Below are positions 23,510-34,945 of a stretch of DNA of 64,000 nt, one piece after another (the first letter of the stretch is position 1; each line of letters starts with the position of its first letter). Source of the DNA: Camillea tinctor (taxonomy: Eukaryota; Ascomycota; Sordariomycetes; Xylariales; Xylariaceae); the NCBI GenBank assembly GCA_022578605.1, contig MU394134.1:98568-162567 (forward strand), in the 5' to 3' direction. The translations under genes and the position numbers were made by a program. The notes under the pieces were generated by a model. The model had not been told where the DNA came from, made no database searches, and was given only the letters and a program-made list of their open reading frames with translations.

Positions 23510-26000
23510 GATTCAGGTAATAAAAAAAAATTGAGGATGAGGTGGTTGAACACCAGTCCAAGATAAATTTCAGTCGGCCGTGGAAGCCATATAGATTATA
23601 TATGTACTAGGTCGTCCATAGTTGTGACAGTGGGGAAACTATGCACTCAGTTTCCTCCCACGAAGTTATAACTACATTGAGACGCCACGTATCAAAGCAG
23701 ACGGTACAAATTCAGACATAGATGGGCCTTTTTTTACGCTTGAGTTACGCGATAACCACTTCACGAAGGATTTGCTGGGATTCTTTTTTGCGGTCCCCAC
23801 CGAAGAGGCGATTATCTCTGGGAATATTTCTCAGTTAGTAAAGTTCTCTGCTGCAAATATGGATCGTTATACGGCACTTAAAGAAACCTTGCGTTAACAA
23901 ATAGAATATTTACTATTCGCTGCGCTGTAAGAATGGCATGTCTAGTTCTCACGGTACTCGCTGCCAGCTCAACGGGATGGCGCACGGATCCTGCATATCA
24001 GGCCTAGACACAATCCATAGAATAGATTTATATCTTCGGCATGTTTACTTCTTGAAAATCCCTCGTGTTAATATCTTGTCATGCCTCAATAAAGCAACAT
24101 ATTGGGTCAATAGTGCCGTCCAGGCGTGTTTCATATAATGGTATACTCGGGGTGTTCGGGTACCATCCGACTCTTCTCCATAGCACGACATTTCTGGTAC
24201 TATGCCTCCATACCTTAGTCAGCGAACCAGAAGGCGAGAAACTCCTAAGGGGATAAGGAGCCTAGGCCCAGACCCTGTAATATGATAACACATTCCAGGT
24301 ATCTTATATTCGGTCACCCAAGAGTCGGAGGTAGCGGAAGAGAGAGAGGCACGCACGCATAGCGAGGGAGAGGGTTACATAACATTGTATGGTAGAAGGA
24401 GTTCGACTTCACCGAAGATCACATCATAAAATCATGGGCAAGGAATGGTTATCGGGGGCTATCGTTCATCGGATGTAGTGAAATGAAATAGATGGGGAGA
24501 ATATCACACCCGCACTAATAGAAGAAGGTGCTGATCAATTGTGGAGAGGCTCCTCACAGTAGGGCTGGTGATCCCCACTGCATACAAGGGCAGCATGGGA
24601 TGTGATCTTCAACCCAGGTCAGTGGGCTCATAATGGGCGCTTAGAAAATACAGCTCTGCTCTTATCCGGGGCAAGGAGCTATTGAAAATGCAAATTATTG
24701 ACTAAAGTGTACTCCGCATTGTGCTTGTCTTAGTCTGTGCGGACTGTCAGTTGAAGAACGTTCTGGGGTGAATATATGCTGGTGTTAGATCGATTGGGGG
24801 TCAGAGCTTGAGGATAATCATGAGTAAAGACCAGAGTATAGTGCAGATAATTAGTGCGGAATGCAAGTCTATATGATGTCAAGAGATCTATGGGCACCCT
24901 TGATAGCTGTTCTCCCTAGACTAATTTACCCAGATATTCATGAATTTGAAGTGGTGCACCTTGGGTTAGATCTTTTTGAGGAAATTATATGTGTACCCAC
25001 GTGAGAGCTTCATTGAGTCTCTGTGCGGCATTTGCTACCTATTGATATCATAATGCTTGGCTTATTCGCTGTATGTTTTCTATCCTTCATCTATATGAAA
25101 TCTAAGACGCAGTGATGAGAATAAACTATAAAGCCCTGTTTCTAACCTTGATAGTAGAAAGACTTGATTTTGAGACCATCTAACTCTCGTTATCTGCCTT
25201 CAATGATGGCGTATTACCGAAACTCCTCTGTTTCCCAGTTCCAAAACTTGGTAGTGAAAAAAGTGGAACCAAAGCTTGTGTTTATTGGAAATATTTCCAA
25301 CTTACTATCTTAATGATATGATGTGAAAATACTAGTGCTTAGAGACTTTGATCTGTTTTACTCAATTCTTTCTGACATAGTGAGAAATGACATAACGAAG
25401 AATGCTCCCCATATCATTTGACCAGATATTCCTGAATAAGTTATACGACTTATATCTCGAAGCGCAAAACTGGGTGTCAAGATTATCGAGAGTGGGAGTA
25501 TGTTGAGAAAATCTCTTTAAATAGCATGTGGTATTGTTAGAGTGTTCTCACTGCGTGGTTTTTCTTTCTTCCCCATTCTTCTTTCAAGAAAATGAGAAAG
25601 AAAGAAAGAAAAAAGAACTATTATACGATACCTACCTTAACGAGGACGAAGGGAAAGCAGGAAGGGGGGGGGGGGGGGGGGGGTTGTAATCAGCACTAAG
25701 ATAATATGAACGTCTTAAAATAGGATCGTAAGCTCAGCAGCAAAACATAGGGTAACTTCTGACGACACATTCAATTGCGCGTCTTTGCAAAAAATAAGCC
25801 GATAGTAAATATTTGAAAGCTATAATTGAATGACTTAAAACCTCATTAATAACACCATGTGGTAACCATCCTCAACGCTCTGTTATTTAGAGAACCGAAA
25901 ACCCAAGTACGTGACCTTCCTGTAACGTCAGACTAATAGAAGCAGTAGGAGGGTTCGTCGCATACCTAAACTCGCCCGGACAAGGCCGACGCTCTCCCGT
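23510..26000. other. 2.5 kb intergenic region with a 20-base G tract
   Basis: No gene seen on either strand. The promoter of the first P450 lies at the left, with TATATAA on the minus strand at about 23595-23602. A run of 20 G residues is at 25664-25683, preceded by GAAA repeats. It ends at the 3' edge of the broken aldos-2-ulose dehydratase-like gene. Confidence 0.5.
25664..25683. repeat. G20 homopolymer
   Basis: Twenty G residues in a row. It could form a quadruplex, or its length may be a sequencing artefact; homopolymer length is often unreliable. Confidence 0.85.
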
Positions 26001-27752
26001 TCAAAGTGCTAAATCGGGGTTGAATTCAAGCGCAAGCCAAACATCCACATTCTTACCATCGTCACCGGCCTGCCATTTGTGCCGGGGGTACGACACTGTA
26101 ACATTGAGAACTGGGTCAGTACTTTTTCATAGAGCCTGTTTACTTTTTCCATAGCGTGTCTCGGGAGTCGAAGCTCACACGCCTAGCTGAGCTAGGGTAA
26201 GTAAATTCTACTCCTCCCAAAACAGGCTCAAAGCGAGGAGGGGGGGAGGAGAGGGGTCGAGTAATCCCAATCCGCGACATGCCGCCGTTCCCGGTCCTAA
26301 GCGAGAGGCCGATGTGGAGCTCTTCGAACATGTCGTTGCTATGGTCATGGGCGCCAGCACTCACCCCCGGCCCTATAGTTCTTCCATGTTACTGCTAATA
26401 TTGCCATTATCGAGTCTAGGAGCCACTTGTGTAGTTTGATAGATGAGGGGAGGAAAAAGGGAGAGATGGAGGGAAATGTGGAGGGGAGGGATATTGGTAT
26501 GTAAGAGAATATATATAGATTTCCTAATATCCAGAATTGCATGTGGGCAATGTGAGCCTTGGACTCTGGAAATCGAAAATGAAAGCTAGTCAAGTTGTAA
26601 AATTCCATGCCTTTGAACTTATCGCCCCACCAAAGGTCCTCGACCTTGGTGAAACTCAGAGGGAACATATCCAGGCCCCGAATATCAAGGTCAAGCGTTG
26701 GTTGTTCCCACAGGCACATCCGCTGCTTCTGCCACTCTTTCGGCGGCAAGTCCTCCCATCCTTCTTCCGCTAAGATTGGGGCAAAGCGGAGGACGATAGC
26801 GCCTTTTACTTGATCGGCTTCGATTATCGTGTTTTCACTGTATGTTGAAGTCGTGTAGGGGAAAGGGGGGCCGCCCATCGGCCGGCGCGTGCCAACGCCG
26901 TCCTTAATTGACCCGTACAGAACTTTGATACCTTGGCAATTTTGATGGATATCTTACTCTGCTTTAGGTGTGTCTTAATACTGATGGCGAAATTAGCCAC
27001 CTCGATCAAAGGTGCCGATGCTGCCTTGTGTACTTGGGCTGGGTCTGAGACATACACTATGGCTCCACCATCCCACAGTGAAGTCACAATGACCTTGCTC
27101 TGTGTGTCGGGTTTCGTGATGTCTATTCGATTCATGTGGATGTCAACGGTAGGATTCGGCTCTTCGTAATATTGTTTGACGTTGTACGCGATTGAGGCTA
27201 CGTCCAAGTTGTTCGCGCCGTTGAAGTTTCTAGGTAGTATTAGGGCAATAGGTTAGAAACCATGTCGCGATCAACCTCAAATCATACATACCCAACCTCA
27301 ATACTAGCTGATGACTCCTCTGCAATTTTCCATTTCGCGAATATCCCGGTTTGGAGGTCAATAGCTTTATAATAGACAATACCCTACCATCGATGTTAGA
27401 ACATACACTACAGGATAGTTGACACTGCTGGCTGCCTTACCTTGTTCGCGTCAAGACCGCCTGTGGGTGGGATCATATCATCGTTCTTGTCACGGTCAAG
27501 TGATCCCATTAGAGAGATCAAAAACTCGTCATCCCCATCTCCTAGATCCAGCGTCAGCCCAAGATTTTAACAGTTCGAGACAAAAAGTGTGCCACTTACC
27601 ATCAAAGTCGCCACAAACGACGAAGTGTCCGGGACAATCACCGCGCTTCAGAGCTTGATTGAGAGTTCCATATGTGTCGACTTTATGTGGTTTCCAAGCG
27701 ACTACCTCCAGGCCCTCCTTCACTTTCGTGTATACATAAACAATTCCTCCAT
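26001..27752 (-). pseudogene. Broken aldos-2-ulose dehydratase-like gene (beta-propeller plus cupin)
   Basis: Spliced minus-strand pieces 27752-27600, 27541-27441, 27383-27292 and 27229 onward join in frame to a beta-propeller segment with a calcium-type loop (GDFDGDGDDEFLIS) and then SIAYNVKQYYEEPNPTV, which recalls fungal aldos-2-ulose dehydratase/isomerase of 1,5-anhydrofructose metabolism. A cupin part follows: FKGMEFYNLTSFHFRF, HIAHMQFW, then GVSAGAHDHSNDMFEELHIG with metal-ligand-type His/Glu residues, and near the end a YPRHKWQAG block closing with a stop at 26001. Breaks: the first propeller blades are missing upstream; the frame shifts by one base near 26937; no GT donor follows HMQFW although a good acceptor (26373) exists; and the frame changes again before the C-terminal block. 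I therefore call it a pseudogene; sequencing errors could account for some breaks. Its place among terpenoid genes may be chance. Confidence 0.65.
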
Positions 27753-28190
27753 CTAAATTTTATTGTAATATGATTGAAAAATGTAGTCAGAAAGATATAA
27801 TGAAGGGACATAATCATAGGGAAAGTATTAGTTTTACGAGAACCTATGGATATCGAGTCTGTTTTAGGTTCCGAGTACGTCTGTATGGGCAAAGAGTAAA
27901 CTTGAAGGGGGAACCACGAGAAGCCAATGAATTTCAACGAGAATTAAGGCAATCTCTTTGCAAAGGCGTAGTGCAAGCCTATGTCGTCCTCATGTAATCG
28001 TAACTAATCATACTAACTAGCCCATGTACTACATAAACCCACGAGAAGGACAATGCTAAATATTGGACTGAGGCTCCACCATATTGTTCGTTATCATATG
28101 ATCGGTTAGAACCTGGCAGTATGGATCCACAATCTGCAGTAGTTAGTATCATGTATATGTGGTTTCTATTAAATTCATTGTCGAGGATGA

Positions 28191-28616
28191 TCATTGTAAC
28201 CGTAACTGAGTGACACTGGAAGTCAGCGGCGGCGGCCATATGACGTACCTTATCACAAGGGCGGAACACATATTTAAGGGTTGTGTCTCAATACCCCTTT
28301 CTCGTAACCGGTAATGCGGCTTTCTGGTGTGATAGTTGTTACTTTTCCCGGATAAGCTTCTTGACGCATTAACTGTTGTCGTGGAACCTACCGCGCAGGC
28401 GAAACCGAGGATAGGGATCACAGCGTTGTTGATAGAGAAGGCCGCGTTTCGGGCCTTGACAACTTGCATCTCGGAGGATGCGGTATCATTCCGGTCGGCA
28501 ACGCGTAAAACCCGACGTTGACGGCGGCGTGTCATGCTCTCGCGAGTGCGAGAACCATCACCAATGACATGATACAAGAATACTATCTGTAAGAGAAAGC
28601 TGAAGTTGAGCTGCAT
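28191..28616 (-). other. Doubtful open frame with a hydrophobic N-terminus
   Basis: A 141-codon frame starts at ATG 28616 with a secretion-signal-like stretch (MQLNFSFLLQIVFLYHVIG), followed by an Arg-rich part and a second hydrophobic segment (NNAVIPILGFACAVG). A possible donor (GTAGGT) lies inside it and another (GTACGT) near 28245. I find no good splice path into the propeller exons at 27752, so I cannot tell whether it is a first exon, a separate small gene or chance. Confidence 0.2.
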
Positions 28617-29090
28617 CTTAAAGAGAAAACTGCTTTCTCCTGGTTGGCATAACCTAGGTCCTAGGGCTTACATATTCTGGTTACGGAGTCAATAACCCAT
28701 AAATGACTAGGGGCACTTAACTTATTCCTTATACTATTATCATGAACGGCATATTACCCATGTAGAACAACACTAAGATTAGGGAGGTGTATCAATTTGT
28801 AACGGCTAAGATAGAGGCGAGTGTTATGTTATCGGGTCCTATGATACCCTCTTCTTTGCCTTGATAACCTACAGCCATAAAGAGTAAGTCCTCGCGAAGA
28901 TCAGCCCGTGATAGCGTGTGTAAAACGGCTTCTCACATGCGATATCGGTACGCCACAAGATTGATTTATTGCCGTGTGAAGAAGTGCGAACATATTAGGT
29001 TACAACATTTCAGTGCTAGATATCGAGACTGATTCTATCGAACACCAATAACATCACCTAGGTACCTATTCATTGTCCATAAACACTAAA
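28617..29090. other. Promoter region of the DAO-type oxidoreductase gene
   Basis: No gene seen. The palindrome ACCTAGGT lies at 29056-29063, close to the ATG at 29091. Confidence 0.45.
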
Positions 29091-30696
29091 ATGGATCAAC
29101 GTGCTGCGATTCCGGTCACACTGCCACGGGATAACCCCACCCAGAGCTACTGGCAGCTCGAACCCGACGAGATCGCCAACCTGCGCTCCACCGAGACTCT
29201 CCCCGCAACAGCCGAGACCGTCATCATCGGCAGCGGCATCACCGGTGCGGCGGTGGCCTTCAATCTCTTAAGCCACGGCGCCAAAGACATCGTCATGCTC
29301 GAGGCGCGGCAAGCCTGCTCGGGCGCCACCGGGAGGAACGGTAAGTGCTTTTTTTTTTTCATTTAAATTCCTTTTATCATTTCACCCCATTATCCTACCT
29401 GCCCCTATATGGTGCTATTCCTCCATGACTTTGGCTACCATAGTCTCCATCCCCACCCCTCACCCCCCTTTTCCCAAAGATTCCCTACTCAAACTAACTA
29501 ATTCCCCACCTCCTTTTTACATACCCTCTCAAATAGGCGGCCACACAAAAGCAGCGTCCTATCGCTCATTTCAGCAACACGCCGCCGACCACGGCGTCGC
29601 GACCGCATCGCAGATCGCCCGCCTCGAGCTAGCCAACATCCGCGCCGTGCACGCCTTCGCGCGCGAGCACAGCATCGCATGCGACAGCACGCCGTGCGAG
29701 ACCGTAGACGTGATCTACGACCCGCCGCAGTGGGACGCCGCGCAGCGCGCCGTGGCCGCAATGCGCGAGGCCATGCCGGGGGACGACGCGTCGGCGTATA
29801 CGCTGCTGCACGGCGCGGGCGAGGTGGCGGAGAAGTACTTCTGCGCCGGGGACGAGACGCCCGTGTGCGGCGGCGTGGTGTACGAGGCGGGCAGCCTGAG
29901 CGCGTATCGGTTCGGCGTCGGGGTGCTGAAGCTGTGTCTGCAGCGGGGGATGAACCTGCAGACGCGCACGCCGGCGCTGGGGCTGCAGCGCACGGCGGGT
30001 GGGGATTGGAGGGTAGATACGGAGCGCGGGGCTATTGCGGCGAAGAGGGTAGTTGTCGCGACGAATGGGTACACGGCGCGGCTGCTGGACCGGTTCCAGG
30101 GCGTGATCGTGCCGCTGCGGGGGCACGTCACTGCGCAGCGGCCGGGGAGGAGCATGCCGAAGGAGGGGTTGCCGGGGACGTATAGCTTTATCTACGAGAA
30201 AGGGTATGATTACATGATTCCTCGTCCCCTGGGGTCAAAGTTTGCGGGAGATATTGTGATCGGGGGTAGCTTGGTAAAGGCCCCGCGCGATGGCCTCGAG
30301 GAGTACGGCACCACAGACGATACCACTGGCAACGAAGTCATTTTCCAGGCGCTACAGGAGAGCCTGCCGCGGTACTTCGGCGGGAACTGGGGCGAGGACG
30401 ATCCCGAGGGGCGTATCAGGAAGCAGTGGACGGGTATCATGGGGTATGGGTCTGACGGATTCCCGTTCGTTGGCGAGATGCCGGGACAGAAGGGTCTGTG
30501 GGTTTCGTGCGGATTCCAGGGACATGGCATGGTCCTGTGCTGGATGTGCGCGCGCGGGTTGGTTGCTATGATGGAGGATCGCGACGATGACGAGCTGCGC
30601 TCTTGGTTCCCGGATGTGTTTAGGGTTAGTGAGGATAGGCTGGGGGTGCGGTTCAAGGGCTACTCACACACGGGCACTGGACCTGCTTCTTCGTAG
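29091..30696 (+). CDS. FAD-dependent oxidoreductase of the DAO (amine/amino-acid oxidase-like) superfamily
   Basis: Exons 29091-29340 and 29537-30696 give 469 residues. The intron (196 bases, GTAAGT..ATAG) rejoins GATGRN-GGHTKAASY, a typical flavin-contact motif of this family. The start is the ATG at 29091; the frame is open further upstream but without an ATG. The N-terminal region has the FAD-binding motif VIIGSGITGAAVAFNLL, ending in LEAR. The C-terminal region carries GYGSDGFPFVGEMPG and CGFQGHGMVLCW, the second FAD-contacting region. The family oxidises C-N bonds of amines or amino acids with release of H2O2, or acts as dehydrogenases. Fungal members occur both in catabolism and in secondary-metabolite clusters. 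Exon 2 is markedly GC-rich in its first half. The substrate is unknown; cluster membership is inferred from position only. Confidence 0.85.
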
Positions 30697-31143
30697 GGTA
30701 CGACTAGATCATATTCGGTATCATAAGTCATGAAACCACGTGAAATATTCCACTGTAGGTTGTATTTATTGGGCGATATAGAATACACATAATATGTATG
30801 CCTTCCTCTAAGTCTTCGATTTACGGTTCCTTTTCACCGTACCTTTGAAGGGAAGAGCTACGACGAATAAAACGAGGTAATGATCATATATCATTGTTAT
30901 TGCTACCAGAGGTATATGATGACATGCTTGGATTGAATGCGAATTAATGCAATAATAATCTCTGTCTACCTAGCTAAGTTATACGTGCGAATAATATTTA
31001 GTCTATCTTTCCTAGCGTTGTGTCCTTCAATACTCCTAATAGGGGCAACCCCCACTGAAGCGACAAACAAATGTGTGTGTAAACCACCTCTTCCTCACTT
31101 CCATCATCCGCAATTTGATAAACTATTGACATCTATTACAAGT
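30697..31143. other. Spacer between convergent oxidoreductase genes
   Basis: The 3' flanks of two convergent genes. Nothing further is seen. A plus-strand frame running from here into 31596 is mostly the antisense of the monooxygenase gene. Confidence 0.5.
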
Positions 31144-32348
31144 TTAGCTTGTGATGCCCGGTCCCATGACCGAGATGTGCTCGGCGATTTGTCGTGGGTT
31201 GTCCTCCGCGGCCGTGCGCTGCATGTAAGGAGTGTAGTCGAGTATCCAGTCGCGTATGTACGTCAGGGGGAACGGCAGATGGTGGAAGAGCCTTCCCATG
31301 AAATACGCGTTGTTGACCTGCTCCGTCGTGTGCTGAAGTTGGCAGGCTTTGTATTCTTCCAGAGCCCGGATGACGGCCGCGGTGTCTGCAAGGTCGACAC
31401 GGTGCAGCCGCTGGCCGGTGAAGTAGCCGTCGCAGATGCCCATGCCCGCCCCATACGCGGCGTACGGGGATGTGGGGTGTGCAGCATCGCCTGCCAGTGT
31501 GATTCTACCCTTAGACCATTTCTTCAGGGGTACCCGGTCCCGAATCGGCCATCGCTGTATGTTTCCTGGGGCGGTGGACTCAATGAAGTCGCATAGAGGA
31601 CTTTTGAAGTCGCTTGCGAGCTTCAGAGCGTATTCGGCCAGGTTCGCTGGTGCTGGTTTTCCGTCTGTCCACGCCTCGAGGACCCACCATTGGTAGCCGT
31701 TTCGACCATTGCTGAGGGCTTTGCAGTAAGTGCCTTGCGTATACTTGCTGTGGGACACTATAGAGAGACTGTCTTGCATGTTAACTCCCGGTGGCAGGTT
31801 CATGGTGTATCCTCCGATGACGTGAAGGTTATGGGGGCGCTTAGGCGAATCTCCCCATAAATGCTTCCGCACTATAGAATTGATGCCATCAACGCCGATG
31901 AGAATACCGGCCTTGACAGCTTTTCCATTGGCAAATCCAATCTCCACATGGTCCCCGTGATCTTGGATGCGTGTCGCCGTATGATCGAAATGTACGACGC
32001 CTTGGGGTATTGCGTCCATCATTCGAGCACAGAGGTCTGTCTAAGTAGACCGACGAAGCCGCCGTATTTCTCGGTGAGCTCTTTGGGCAGCTCCGAATAA
32101 GCTCGTAAATGTCGGTTGGTATTGTGGAAGGAAAAATTACAAGAGGCCCCGAGGCCTTTAGTGTCGACGCTCATACACATCAGTCCATGAATTGGCGGTG
32201 CCCACAAGCTCAAAATGTTTCCGGCTGGTTTGTATTCTGGGTATCGCTCGTAAAGCTTTACGCTGAGCCCGGCCTTGATGAGAGATAAGGCCGTTGCCAT
32301 CCCGGCAGGGCCGGCACCGATAACCGCGGCATCTATGTCCGTCTTCAT
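31144..32348 (-). pseudogene. Salicylate hydroxylase-like FAD monooxygenase interrupted by a frameshift
   Basis: The upstream frame begins at ATG 32348 with AAVIGAGPAGMATALSLI and an acidic strand end (LYER). The downstream frame, ending at 31144, carries the DG motif GILIGVDGINSIVRKHL and the second FAD motif ITLAGDAAHPTSPYAAYG. Together they make about 400 residues, the normal length for this class A flavin monooxygenase family. The two halves lie in different frames, and coding similarity runs straight through the change at about 32035-32041 (after FVGLLR on one side, before ARMMDAIPQG on the other). No intron can fit, so a single-base deletion is the simplest reading. Either the gene is dead or the assembly has an error. 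All active-site motifs are otherwise present. The intended reaction would be hydroxylation or epoxidation of an unknown substrate in the neighbouring pathway. Confidence 0.75.
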
Positions 32349-34945
32349 TTTGATGTTCTCTTCTCGCTTCCGATATTTACGTCTGAATAGACTGCGAAAT
32401 TTAAGATGCCCTAATGCTCAGAGATAACCTGCTTGTTGACGGACTTATGTAAGATATCGAAGTCGATAGACCTCGCCCCTTAATATACTTTTCCACCGTA
32501 GGTCCTAGCCTCCGCATATCATGAACGATCTGCTCCGATATTCTTATGCGACGCCCTCCCGGCCGACCGTCCGATCGGCCGACATCGAGTAACTAGGTAG
32601 TATTTCACATCGTAGTTTGTCAAGTAGGGGGTAACACCAGCTATGAGACTATACCTACATAAGTCGCTGCAGACAGATTCGGTCGTCGTTGTTATCCGAC
32701 TGCTGGCGCAGTATTGTCTCATCGTTTTTGGAAAGAATATGGCTTATCTAAACTCATATTCCGAACTTCTAATCCCTCTCTAATCATTATATCCTTGATG
32801 TTGTTAATTGTTACAAATCGAACCTCCGTAAGACTTCTTCACAATATCCGCCGACTCAGCGCAATATTATATAGTTCTAGACCTGGATTGTGGAGGATGG
32901 ACTATCCACTCTCTTACCAAGGACCAATAATCAAGACCTAATGAATATACACACTGAATTTTTCATATTCGATACGATCTTGCTTTCGATTATCTTGTCT
33001 CATGTCTATTTATACTAAGAGTAAAATAGTACCTGCTTGATATGTTTCTTGTTTATAAGTCAGAGGTACGCTTAAATGTAAGGCCCCTCCGAAATATAGC
33101 AGACGCTTTAACTCATTGAACGTGGATGGTTTTCTTTTTGCTAATAGAACTATGAGTGAATTGCCTGGCTGAATAGATGGCTGTTTGAACTCCTAATGAT
33201 TGGTCGTTCCTTTCAGCATCATGTGTAGAGAGGTATTATGTGACGAGCCCTCCTAGATGTGGGTCCAGGTAGGCTACGTACTGGGTTGTCTTGACGTTGT
33301 TACTGTGATTTAAGATTGGTTCAGAATATTTTTGATACATATTTGCTCGTTGCAGGGATTTTGGTGACCTATGCTATTAATTTCAAACGAAAAATAAAGC
33401 ATCAGGTTGATGGCTAGAGAGTGAGTTACTATAGGAAATAACGCCGACTTATAGTTGGATCACTTCGATTACTCCTGATCACCAACAATTATGTTAGTAG
33501 TCGCATCGATCGTTGGTGACCACTTCATCCATATCGCCAGGAGTGGCTAGCTGTATTGTTGAAATAACAGTTCTTCGGTTTCCGGCGACTCCATTTAAAT
33601 AAATGACCTGTAAGAATTCTAATTGTATATACTCTACTCGAACAATGTCATATCTTGTTAAATTTGAATACCAAACAAAATGGATATCATTCGTGATGAG
33701 GTATTAGAGGCTTGGTGATATGGTTACATCCTGTTTCACTGTCTACACTACCTATTTGAGTGTGTGCCACAAGCTGAACACAGCCACTCAACCTATGCGT
33801 ACAGTATAAAACAATCGTGAGGGTCCAGAAATTTCTAGGACGAGCTTGCGAAAAACAAATTTTTTTCTTAGCTTCAGTGGTAAATGCCTGCCTCCATTCT
33901 GCATTTATCGTTCACCTCTTTACGCATGTGGCATAATGATTCTGCTCATCGAATTAGTGTGAGATGTGCGCTTCTAGTATCTCCTCTCGGCAGATCATTG
34001 CCCGCTTCGAATCTGTTGGAAGCTCAGCTCTCTCCCAGCCAGCTGGGTATCAGGAATGGAGAATCCTTCAATATCCTTATAAGATCTCATAGTATACAGA
34101 CAGAATGTCCCGATTACCCTTGAAAGATCGGGTCATCGACAGCCACCCGCATACTAAATCATGGTATAGCCAATCATGTGTGCATTTGCAATGCATCGAC
34201 TGAAAAATGTGATATCTGATACGTATTTAGTTCTCACAGTATCTTATAACAATGTTATCACAAAACCAACCCATGTCAATATGTTACCACACGTACTCTA
34301 GTCTAGTAAACTGACCACAAACAATGTAACCAGATGTATAGATTTTGGACAGTGTTAAAACTATAAGTTTATATTGTTTATAATCCGCGTATAGGAAGAG
34401 ACGTCGGTCTAATTGATTACCCGTATTCTCAGAAGGGGCGCATCCGAGAGTCATTTTATAATCTTGAGCGGGTATAGTCGCGGTATGACGTACGGTCTGC
34501 AATGATGTATACCTGCTCTACTTAACCTCTAATCACTTACTTGCTTACTGCCTTGTTTCTATACAAACGGAAGAAAGGCTGCAGGGTGAATGCAAATTTC
34601 TGACCTAATTAGCATATATATTGGGTATTGCGCAACAGCTGGGTCGCTTGAGTACACTCCACTTCTGTTGGTTCTGTTCATGTAAGGAGGGTGTTATCCC
34701 TGCGGATTTCGTTGTTCTTCAACAGTCACAGTAAGGGCTCGTATATTGAGAACAACCACATTGGTCAATTTGGATCTCACGTCATTCGTGGAATTGTCAG
34801 ACTGGAAGAGAAATGCAAACTGATGTAACTATGAGAGGCGGAGTGTTATTTGACCCCTCCTCTCCCCAATCGCTTTTCGTTCTTGGTACCGTTGTATAAT
34901 AAATATAAAACCAAACAACACACTCCGGAAACACAGTGAACAAAT
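32349..34945. other. 2.6 kb spacer upstream of the second P450
   Basis: No gene supported. Stops are frequent in all frames. The divergent promoters of the monooxygenase (left) and the second P450 (right) must lie here. Confidence 0.5.
34902..34910 (+). promoter_or_regulatory. Possible TATA box of the second P450 gene
   Basis: AATATAAAA lies about 40 bases before the ATG at 34946, inside an A-rich leader. That is close for a TATA box and would give a very short leader. Confidence 0.35.

Noticed and set aside
30937..31596. 219-codon plus-strand open frame
   Set aside because: Most of it is antisense to the FAD monooxygenase gene, and the upstream part has no domain; the minus-strand product carries clear FAD motifs.
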